A stretch of 11,832 nt of DNA. Origin: an uncultured Opitutaceae bacterium. Its GTDB lineage: Bacteria > Verrucomicrobiota > Verrucomicrobiia > Opitutales > Opitutaceae. How positions within the stretch are numbered: position 1 is the first letter of the stretch; the number at the start of each line of letters is the position of its first letter. Under the pieces are notes generated by a model. The model made no database searches. It was not told the DNA's origin and worked only from the letters and a program-made list of their open reading frames with translations. Where the stretch lies: the NCBI GenBank assembly GCA_937902865.1, contig CALFNJ010000093.1, positions 1 to 11,832 of the forward strand. The letters run 5' to 3'. This document shows positions 6,573 to 11,832 of the stretch, piece after piece. A program made the position numbers and the translations under genes.

Positions 6573-7589
6573 TCAGGCGGCGACTCCCTGCGGCTCGGAA
6601 TCGAGCGAGATGTGGCCTTCCTCCTCGAGCTTGCGGACCACCTGGATGATGCCGTCCTGCGCGGCGTCGATGTCCTTGGCGCGCACCGCGCCGAGCATCT
6701 CGATCTCGTCCTTCAGGCTTTCGGCGGCGCGCTTGGAGATGCCCGCGTAGATCTTGGCCTTGAGTGCGTCGCTGGCCGACTTCATCGCCGTGGCGAGATT
6801 CGCCGAATCCACTTCGCGCAGCGCGCGCTGGAGATCCGAGGCGGTGAGGCGGTTGAGATCCTCGAAGCCGAAAAGTTTCTTGCGGATGGAGGCGCTGAGC
6901 TTCGCGTTCCGCTCGTCGAGCTTTCCGAGCAGGCCCTTGCTCATCTCCTTGTCGAGCAGCTTGACCAGCGCCGCCGCCGCCGGGACACCGCCGCTGCGAT
7001 GGTAGATCGGGCGCGACTGACCCGAGAAATGGCGCCCGAAATTGCGCGCGATCCGCTCGACCGTCTCCAGCGAGGTGGAATCGATCGTGCCGAGCCGCTC
7101 GATGACCTCCTCCCGCAGCTCGGCGTCGAGCAGCGCGAACACCGCGGCGGCCTTCACGCCGTCGAGGTAGGAAAGGATGAACGCGATCGTCTGCGGCTGC
7201 TCGGTCTTGAGCAGGTTGAAAATCTGTCCGGCCTCGATTTCACCGATCTCCTTGATGACTTCCGAGGGCGCATCGGCGGGTCCGACCCGGCCCATGATCG
7301 CGGTGGCCTTCTGGTCACCCTTGGCGAGTCCGAGCGTGCGGTGCGCGTAGCCCGCGCCGCCGAGGGCCGCGCCGGCGCTCTGGGCCACGAGGGCGGAAAA
7401 TTCTTCCAGCGCCTGCTTCTGCGCGGATCCGGGAATGATGCCGTAGCCCGCCATCTCCTTGCAGAGTAGCTCGACTTCAGCGTCGTCGAACTGCCGCAGC
7501 ACCTCGGCGGCCGCGTCGGGCCCGATGACGATGAGGAACACCGCGAGCTTCTGCTGGCGGCTGAGTTTGTTGTAGTCGAGGTCGGCCAT
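6573..7589 (-). CDS. fliG: Flagellar motor switch protein FliG
   Basis: This encodes a 338-residue rotor protein of the switch complex, which joins the FliF ring to FliM and generates torque with the stator. The N-terminal FliF-binding domain opens with KLSRQQKLAVFLIVIG (8-23). The middle domain has EQPQTIAFILSYL (130-142, the EHPQ motif with His to Gln). A Gly-Gly hinge is at 200-201, the C-terminal LFGFEDL (239-245) stands in for the MFxF motif, and the torque helix SDLQRALREVD (251-261) with downstream KSASDALKAKIYAGISKRAA keeps the charged residues. The length matches the usual 330-340. A 111-nt gap containing a palindromic element separates it from fliF, the largest gap inside the operon. 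Confidence 0.97.
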   Translation of the reverse strand: MADLDYNKLSRQQKLAVFLIVIGPDAAAEVLRQFDDAEVELLCKEMAGYGIIPGSAQKQALEEFSALVAQSAGAALGGAGYAHRTLGLAKGDQKATAIMGRVGPADAPSEVIKEIGEIEAGQIFNLLKTEQPQTIAFILSYLDGVKAAAVFALLDAELREEVIERLGTIDSTSLETVERIARNFGRHFSGQSRPIYHRSGGVPAAAALVKLLDKEMSKGLLGKLDERNAKLSASIRKKLFGFEDLNRLTASDLQRALREVDSANLATAMKSASDALKAKIYAGISKRAAESLKDEIEMLGAVRAKDIDAAQDGIIQVVRKLEEEGHISLDSEPQGVAA

Positions 7590-7609
7590 GGTCGGAGGAA
7601 TCAGGACTG

Positions 7610-7668
7610 AAGGTAGGGCGAGGCGTCGCCGCCGAGCCGCGGCTCACCGGGACGGTTCGCCCTACCTT
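7610..7668. repeat. Palindromic intergenic element between fliF and fliG
   Basis: Perfect 12-bp inverted arms AAGGTAGGGCGA (7610-7621) and TCGCCCTACCTT (7657-7668) flank a 35-nt interior. That interior contains a second perfect 12-bp palindrome, GAGCCGCGGCTC (7634-7645). In the fliF-fliG transcript it could fold into a long hairpin with an inner stem. The shape resembles dispersed REP-like or small MITE-like elements of Verrucomicrobiota and similar genomes. It could also be a processing or stabilising stem. It is not a canonical rho-independent terminator, since no long U run follows on the minus strand. Confidence 0.75.
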
Positions 7669-7700
7669 TTGCAGCGGATGTTTCTATCAATGAATTGAGG

Positions 7701-9332
7701 TTAGTTCTTGCCCGGGCCCGGGCTCGCGCCCGCCGCGACCCAGTCGCGCAGCGCGACGCCGACGTTGGCCGGCTTGTGGCGGATGAGCTCGTTCAGCAGC
7801 TCCGGGGTGACGGTGCTGGAGGAGGATGGCAGCGAGCGGGCGGCCGCGGGCGTGAGCGAAAGCACCTCGACGGGAACGGCCTCCGGCTTCTGACGGCGGA
7901 AGGTGCGCCAGAAGAGGAAGAGCACGACGGCGGCGCCGATCACGGGGGTCCAGCCGCGCGCGGCATCGATCCAGCCCTGCCAGCGATTCGCCTGCGCGAT
8001 CGCCTCGACCTGCGCGGGAATGCGTTCCGCGGCCTGGAAGGGAAGTTCCTGGAGGGAGACGAGCGACTCGGCGGTCTGGCCGGCGGGAATCTTGATGCCG
8101 AGCGCATTGATCACGATCTGGCGCAGCGCCTCGATTTCCTGCGGCGAGCGCTTCTGCACCTGCGGCTCGGGAGCGGGCGCGCCTTTCGGAGCATCCGCGG
8201 CCGGAGCCGGCGTGACCATGTGCGGGGCGACGAACACCGCGGCGGTCATGCTCTTCACCGTGCCGGGGCTGCGCGTGATGTTGGTCGTCGCGCGGTTGAT
8301 CTCGTAAGTCGTGGTGCTGTTCTTGCGGTTCTGCTCGCTGGTCGACATCGGCCGGGAGGCGGCCTCGGCAGTGCCCTGGTTTTTCTCCGGCACGTTGGCG
8401 CTCACGCCGACCGCGCCGCCCGACGTGCGGGACTCGGAGGAATTGGTGACGTCCTCGACCGTGGTCTGCGAGCGGACGACCTGGCCGTCGGGATCATATT
8501 TCTCGGACATCTGCACCGTGGCGTCGGTGTCGATCTCGGCGGAAACACGGACCACCGCGTTGCCCGGCCCGATGACGGCGGCGAGCATCGATTCGACCTT
8601 CTTCGCCATGTAGTCCTCGACCTGCTGCTTGTAGCGCATCTGGGACGAGGCGGTGCCGAGCGTGGGATCCTGCTTCAATTCCTCGGAGAGCACGCGGCCG
8701 TGGTTGTCGACGACCGCGACCTGGTCGGCGGCGAGGCCCTGGACGGCGTTGGCGACGAGATTGCGGATGGCGTTGACCTGATCGGCGTCGAGCCGGCCCC
8801 CGCCGACGTCGACGAAAACAGAAGCGGTGGATTTCACGCCCTGCTCGGTGAGGAGGAGCCGGTTCTCCGGCTGGACAATCATCACGCGTGAGGCGCGCAC
8901 GCCCTGGAGCTGCGAGATCGTGCGGGCGAGCTCGCCCTGGAGCGCGCGGAGGTAATTCGTGCGCTGCACGAAATCGGAGAGGCCGAACTGGCCCTTGTCG
9001 AAAATCTCAAAACCGACGCCGTCGCCGCTCGGCAGGCCCTTGCCGGCGAGATCCATGCGGATCTTGTAGACGAGGTTGGCCGGCACCTGCACGGCGCTGC
9101 CGCCGCCGGTGACCTGATGCGGGATGTTCTGCGTCTCGAGATAGCTGATGACCGCCGCGGCGTCCTTGTCGCCGAGGCGGGCGTAGAGCAGCTGGTAATC
9201 CGGTCGCTGCGACCACAGCACGACGGCGACGAGTCCGCCGACGACGCCAAGGGCGGCGACGACGAGCGAGACGCGCTGGTTGAGTCCGAGCTGTTTCCAC
9301 AGATCGAGCAGGGATTGGGCAAAGTTTTTCAT
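7701..9332 (-). CDS. fliF: Flagellar MS-ring protein FliF
   Basis: This encodes a 543-residue inner-membrane protein forming the MS-ring base of the flagellum. The first membrane segment is at about residues 20-41 (RVSLVVAALGVVGGLVAVVL). The periplasmic YscJ/FliF ring-building region follows, with YQLLYARLGDKDAAAVISYL and GYxI-like GVGFEIFDKGQFGLSDFVQR. Then come the second ring region and a Ser/Thr-rich insertion around 300-340. The second membrane segment is at about 462-477 (TPVIGAAVVLFLFW), and a C-terminal FliG-binding tail ends in TPELLNELIRHKPANVGVALRDW. Length and layout match the family. It starts 35 bases after fliE and has no Shine-Dalgarno sequence (leader GATCCTCTCG). Confidence 0.97.
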   Translation of the reverse strand: MKNFAQSLLDLWKQLGLNQRVSLVVAALGVVGGLVAVVLWSQRPDYQLLYARLGDKDAAAVISYLETQNIPHQVTGGGSAVQVPANLVYKIRMDLAGKGLPSGDGVGFEIFDKGQFGLSDFVQRTNYLRALQGELARTISQLQGVRASRVMIVQPENRLLLTEQGVKSTASVFVDVGGGRLDADQVNAIRNLVANAVQGLAADQVAVVDNHGRVLSEELKQDPTLGTASSQMRYKQQVEDYMAKKVESMLAAVIGPGNAVVRVSAEIDTDATVQMSEKYDPDGQVVRSQTTVEDVTNSSESRTSGGAVGVSANVPEKNQGTAEAASRPMSTSEQNRKNSTTTYEINRATTNITRSPGTVKSMTAAVFVAPHMVTPAPAADAPKGAPAPEPQVQKRSPQEIEALRQIVINALGIKIPAGQTAESLVSLQELPFQAAERIPAQVEAIAQANRWQGWIDAARGWTPVIGAAVVLFLFWRTFRRQKPEAVPVEVLSLTPAAARSLPSSSSTVTPELLNELIRHKPANVGVALRDWVAAGASPGPGKN

Positions 9333-9367
9333 CGAGAGGATCGGCTAAAGGGAAAATTCAGAATCGC

Positions 9368-9712
9368 TCAGGCCTGCATGCGCATCAGCTCCTGGTAGGA
9401 ATCGACGAGCTTGTTGCGCACCTCGACCATGAGGGAGAGCGCGACCGACGCTTCCTGCATCGCGATCACGCTCTGGTGCAGCTGGTCGGAATCGCCGAGG
9501 AGGACCTTCTGAGTGATCGCCTGCGACGCCTGCTGCTTCGCGTCTACGAGGCCCACGAGGCCGTCGAGCATCTTGCTGAAGCCTTCCGTCGGAGCGCCCA
9601 CCGCGCCCGGCGCCGGCGCCAGTGCGATCTTCGGCAGCGGCGCGTCCGGACCGTCGACGCGCGGGGAGATCGTCAGGCCGGACATGGGAGTGATGGAGCC
9701 GAGCGGGGACAT
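9368..9712 (-). CDS. fliE: Flagellar hook-basal body complex protein FliE
   Basis: This encodes a 114-residue adaptor between the MS ring and the proximal rod, and an early export substrate. The N terminus is Pro- and Gly-rich and disordered. The FliE core begins near residue 43 (FSKMLDGLVGLVDAKQQASQ). The C-terminal helix MQEASVALSLMVEVRNKLVD, followed by SYQELMRMQA, is the typical family end. It lies between flgC and fliF, the standard position, with gaps of 43 and 35 bases. The leader holds TTTAAAAC before the ATG and no Shine-Dalgarno sequence. Confidence 0.95.
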   Translation of the reverse strand: MSPLGSITPMSGLTISPRVDGPDAPLPKIALAPAPGAVGAPTEGFSKMLDGLVGLVDAKQQASQAITQKVLLGDSDQLHQSVIAMQEASVALSLMVEVRNKLVDSYQELMRMQA

Positions 9713-9755
9713 GTTTTAAATCAGGTGACGGGAGTCGGGAGACGGGCGGCGGGAG

Positions 9756-10175
9756 TTATTTGCCGATATCGAGGGTCTTCATCGCCATCTGGCGGGAGTT
9801 TTTCACGACGGAGAGGTTCGCCTCGTAGGCGCGCGACGCGGTGATGAGGTCGACCATTTCGTAGGCGAGATTGACGTTCGGCATGGTCACGAGTCCGTCG
9901 GCGCCGGCGTCCGGATGCTGCGGGTTGTAAACCTGCTGGCCGGGCGTGCGGTCCGCGGAAATGGAAGCGATGCGCACACCCTGCATCGCGGGACCGGAGG
10001 CGCCCTCGTGACGGACGAGCTCGGTCTCGAACGACACCACCTGACGTTGGTACGGGCCGCCGGCCGCCGTGCGCGTCGTCTGCGCGTTGGCGATGTTCTG
10101 CGCGACGATGTCGAGCCGGGTCTTCTGCGCGTTGAGCGCGCCCGCGGTGACGTCGATGCCGGAGATGAGGTTCAT
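9756..10175 (-). CDS. flgC: Flagellar basal-body rod protein FlgC
   Basis: This encodes a 139-residue proximal-rod subunit. The N-terminal rod motif is at about residues 9-33 (VTAGALNAQKTRLDIVAQNI, then ANAQTTR), followed by PYQRQVVSFE. The highly conserved C-terminal block is present: YNPQHPDAGADGLVTMPNVN, then EMVDLITASRAYEANLSVVK and a LDIGK end. The length matches FlgC closely. It follows flgB after 32 bases and precedes fliE, as in most flagellar operons. Confidence 0.97.
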   Translation of the reverse strand: MNLISGIDVTAGALNAQKTRLDIVAQNIANAQTTRTAAGGPYQRQVVSFETELVRHEGASGPAMQGVRIASISADRTPGQQVYNPQHPDAGADGLVTMPNVNLAYEMVDLITASRAYEANLSVVKNSRQMAMKTLDIGK

Positions 10176-10207
10176 GGGCGGGAACGGAAAAAAGGAGAGA
10201 CGCTCGC

Positions 10208-10594
10208 TCAGGCGCTGCGGCCGCTGATCGCGAGCTTGAGCTGCTTGAGGTTGCTGGAGACGACCTCGGTGAGGTAGTCGTACTCGACGGCGTTGCGGTT
10301 CATCGCGAGGAGCTCGTGCTCGATCTCCACGGTGTTGCCGTCGGGCCGCAGGCTCCGGGCAGTGGAATCCTCGGCCAGCTTCGGCGCGGGCGCGTCGGCG
10401 AGGGCGCTGACGTCACCGGAGGCGAGCCGCGCCTTGAGCTGGGCGGCGAAGTCCGGAGCGACGTCCATGCGGTGGTAACCCGGCGTCTCGACGTTCGCGA
10501 TATTCGACACGATCGCGTCCTGCCGGAGCACGGCGGCGTCGAGAAGCTTCCGCGCCAGCTGGTAGCTGTCGTTTTGGAAGATGGGTTCGATCAT
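10208..10594 (-). CDS. flgB: Flagellar basal-body rod protein FlgB
   Basis: This encodes a 128-residue proximal-rod subunit and the first gene of the operon. The rod signature AAVLRQDAIVSNIANVETPG is at about residues 19-38. RPDGNTVEIEHELLAMNRNA is the conserved FlgB middle-to-C region, and the protein ends in a short helix (LKQLKLAISGRSA). The predicted sigma-54 promoter lies so close to the ATG at 10594 that the leader would be only about 4 bases. No Shine-Dalgarno sequence exists; the leader is CCGCCTCCGCC. A longer start upstream is unlikely because it would cross the promoter. Confidence 0.95.
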   Translation of the reverse strand: MIEPIFQNDSYQLARKLLDAAVLRQDAIVSNIANVETPGYHRMDVAPDFAAQLKARLASGDVSALADAPAPKLAEDSTARSLRPDGNTVEIEHELLAMNRNAVEYDYLTEVVSSNLKQLKLAISGRSA

Positions 10595-10609
10595 GGCGGA
10601 GGCGGTTTA

Positions 10610-10624
10610 GCAAAGCCGATGCCA
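10610..10624 (-). promoter_or_regulatory. Sigma-54 (-24/-12) promoter of the flgB operon
   Basis: On the minus strand this reads TGGCATCGGCTTTGC. The GG and GC doublets are exactly 10 bases apart, and TTTGC forms the -12 side. Transcription would start near 10598, giving a leader of about 4 bases before flgB. It agrees with the fliK-internal element at 12 of 15 positions, and both continue with TAAACC after the -12 GC. Confidence 0.7.
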
Positions 10625-10647
10625 TCAGCCGGAGCGCATGCGTAACT

Positions 10648-10662
10648 CGCTTTTCCAAAGCG
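10648..10662. promoter_or_regulatory. Dyad, putative flagellar activator site upstream of flgB
   Basis: CGCTTTTCCAAAGCG has perfect 6-bp arms (CGCTTT/AAAGCG) around a 3-base centre. It lies 23 bases upstream of the -24 element. Its copy inside fliK has nearly the same spacing. Binding by an enhancer-binding protein is an inference from its symmetry and repetition. Confidence 0.55.
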
Positions 10663-10853
10663 GAATAGAACGCATGAGAAATCGACCAGCCCGCCGGTCC
10701 GTGCTTTTCGCGGGGACAATTTCGAACAACGGGAAAAAAATTCCTCCCCATGTCGGCGCCGGAGGCCCGTCGGCTACCGCCAGGCTGAGGATCGGTTCCT
10801 GATTTCCCGGCTTCTGCATCAAACCGGATTTAAGCATCCCCATTTCCGGCCGA

Positions 10854-10872
10854 TGTAACCTATTGGGTTACA
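10854..10872. promoter_or_regulatory. Operator-like inverted repeat TGTAACC-N5-GGTTACA
   Basis: Perfect 7-bp arms surround a TATTG spacer. This 19-bp dyad is the most symmetric site in the intergenic region and sits about 160 bases before the response-regulator ATG. It is typical in size for a dimeric transcription factor. No family is assigned. Confidence 0.55.
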
Positions 10873-10900
10873 CAACCCCGAGCCGTGCATTGGTTATAGA

Positions 10901-10916
10901 CGGCAATATTTTGCCG
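10901..10916. promoter_or_regulatory. Operator-like inverted repeat CGGCAA-N4-TTGCCG
   Basis: Perfect 6-bp arms flank TATT, in an AT-rich patch just downstream of the TGTAACC dyad. It may be a second factor site or a small stem in RNA. Nothing else in the sequence decides this. Confidence 0.4.
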
Positions 10917-10962
10917 CGGGAAATACGAAGCGGGGGCGGCGCGATGATTGCGCGGATCTCCC

Positions 10963-10989
10963 TACATTTCGCGGGAAAGCAGCCGATAG
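10963..10989 (+). promoter_or_regulatory. Sigma-28 (FliA)-type promoter of the response-regulator gene
   Basis: TACA (10963-10966), a spacer of exactly 15 bases, then GCCGATAG (10982-10989). The flagellar sigma-28 consensus is TAAA-N15-GCCGATAA, so the match is 3 of 4 and 7 of 8 with exact spacing. Transcription would start a few bases past 10989, leaving a leader of about 20 bases before the ATG at 11017. This suggests late-class flagellar control of the gene. Confidence 0.6.
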
Positions 10990-11016
10990 ATCAGTTTTGC
11001 CGCCTCCTCTGCATCC

Positions 11017-11832
11017 ATGAGCGAATCCGCCCCTGCCATCACCCCGACCATTCTCGTCGTCGACGACGAGCCCGTCGTGCTCTCCGCGCTCAAGAGCACC
11101 CTGGAGCGCGAACACTTTCATGTCGTCACCTGCAGCAGTCCGCTGAAGGCCCTGGCCATTCTCGGCGAGCGCGATTTCGCGGTGATCATTTCCGACCATC
11201 GCATGCCGGAGATGATGGGCCTGGATTTCCTCATCAGCAGCCGCCAGCTGCGCCCGCACGCCTCGCGCATCCTCATCACCGCCGTCCTCGAGCTGCCGAC
11301 GATCGTGAAGGCGATCAACAAGGGAGAAATTTTCCGCTTCATCGCCAAGCCCTGGCTGCGCGAGGAACTCATCGCCACCGTGAGCAACGCCGTGCAGCGC
11401 CACGAGCTGGTGACGCACAACGAGAAGCTCCAGGCCGAGACGCTCGATCTCAACCGCCAGCTCACCGAGGCGAACTCCAGCCTCGAGGCCAAGGTGCTGG
11501 ACCTCGAGCGCCAGCGTGAGCGCCTCGACGAGGCCAACCATGAGCTCGCGCGCAACTACGAGCATTCCCTCGAGCTCTGCCGCCGCATCCTCACGACCTA
11601 CGACCCGATCCTCGGCGGCCAGGCCAAGGCGCTGGTCGACTACGCGTCACAGATGGCCGCCACGGATCAGTTCACCGACACGGAGCGCCACGCGTTGCGC
11701 ACCGCCGCCTGGCTCTGCGATATCGGGCTCATCGGCATGCCGCGCGAGATGCTCCGCGCGTTCCGCGGCAACAAGGTCGATCAGCTCACCGAGCGCGAAC
11801 GCGCCACGCACTACAATCATCCGGTCTATGGC
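11017..11832 (+). CDS. Response regulator with degenerate HD-GYP-like domain (RpfG-type layout), 3'-truncated
   Basis: The visible 272 residues run off the window edge. Residues 11-125 form a receiver domain with a complete active site: acidic pair Asp16/Asp17 (VVDDEP), phospho-acceptor Asp60 (IISDHRMPEMMG), Thr88 and Lys111 (FIAKPW). A coiled-coil linker follows at about 128-185. From about residue 185 the sequence resembles the start of an HD-GYP domain: LRTAAWLCDIGLIGMP (228-242) aligns with the usual ALLHDIGKIGIP, and NHPVYG (267-272) with the later H-P-x-x-G. The key His of the HD doublet is Cys234, and the earlier conserved His region reads GQAKALVDYA (Gln202). An in-frame TAG at 10987 makes the ATG at 11017 the start. 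A c-di-GMP-related or adaptor role in chemotaxis or motility is inferred. The C-terminal half, including any GYP motif, is unseen. Confidence 0.85.
   Translation, partial: MSESAPAITPTILVVDDEPVVLSALKSTLEREHFHVVTCSSPLKALAILGERDFAVIISDHRMPEMMGLDFLISSRQLRPHASRILITAVLELPTIVKAINKGEIFRFIAKPWLREELIATVSNAVQRHELVTHNEKLQAETLDLNRQLTEANSSLEAKVLDLERQRERLDEANHELARNYEHSLELCRRILTTYDPILGGQAKALVDYASQMAATDQFTDTERHALRTAAWLCDIGLIGMPREMLRAFRGNKVDQLTERERATHYNHPVYG

Larger units (their letters stand above)
10595..11016. other. Divergent intergenic regulatory region (422 nt)
   Basis: This region separates flgB (minus) from the response regulator (plus). It contains a sigma-54 promoter and a dyad on the flgB side, a TGTAACC dyad and a CGGCAA dyad in the middle to right, and a sigma-28-type promoter before the response regulator. 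An A7 tract (10734-10740) is also present. Open frames here (for example a 72-codon minus-strand frame at 10625-10843) overlap the control elements and are not called. Confidence 0.8.

Noticed and set aside
7610..7668. Rho-independent terminator between fliF and fliG
   Set aside because: There is no uridine run after the stem in the direction of transcription, and termination here would cut off the rest of the operon.
9726..9755. Repeated CGGGAG units in the flgC-fliE gap
   Set aside because: Short imperfect low-complexity repeats with no array structure and no clear function.
10625..10843. 72-codon minus-strand frame upstream of flgB
   Set aside because: It overlaps the sigma-54 upstream dyad, has no family features, and ends at the promoter, so it is probably a chance frame.

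Overview
The window is a flagellar hook-basal-body operon on the minus strand, plus the 5' part of a divergent response-regulator gene on the plus strand. The DNA is GC-rich and tightly packed. In transcription order (right to left) the minus-strand genes are flgB, flgC, fliE, fliF, fliG, fliH, fliI, fliJ, a motE/flbB/ylxF-type gene, fliK, flgD, flgE, fliL and the first eight codons of what is probably fliM. This order resembles the fla/che operons of Bacillus and spirochaetes, but the flbD-motA-motB block that spirochaetes carry between flgE and fliL is absent. The source is a Gram-negative-type flagellated bacterium. Opitutaceae or another Verrucomicrobiota is my best guess, from base composition, weak Shine-Dalgarno use and the type of intergenic palindrome, but this is tentative.

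Region by region: 1-3512 holds fliM (start only), fliL, a short flgE, a short flgD and fliK, which set up the motor-switch link, the hook, the hook cap and hook-length control. 3590-6565 holds the motE-like gene and the export ATPase complex fliJ-fliI-fliH, joined by 4-nt ATGA overlaps. 6573-9332 holds the switch rotor gene fliG and the MS-ring gene fliF, separated by a 111-nt gap that contains a long palindromic element. 9368-10594 holds fliE, flgC and flgB (proximal rod and MS-ring adaptor). 10595-11016 is a 422-nt divergent regulatory region. 11017-11832 is a response regulator with a degenerate HD-GYP-like domain, cut by the window edge.

Three observations stand out. (1) A sigma-54 -24/-12 element with an upstream dyad lies just before flgB, and a near-copy of the whole arrangement, including the distance to an ATG, lies inside the fliK coding sequence. 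This predicts an internal promoter and a separately made C-terminal FliK of 201 residues. (2) FliI has Thr instead of the invariant Walker A Lys (GSGVGTST) while its other catalytic motifs are intact. (3) The divergent response regulator has a sigma-28-type promoter with exact spacing, an intact receiver domain, and an HD-GYP-like domain that lacks the expected metal-ligand residues in the part seen. Together these suggest a sigma-54 then sigma-28 flagellar hierarchy encoded in the window itself.
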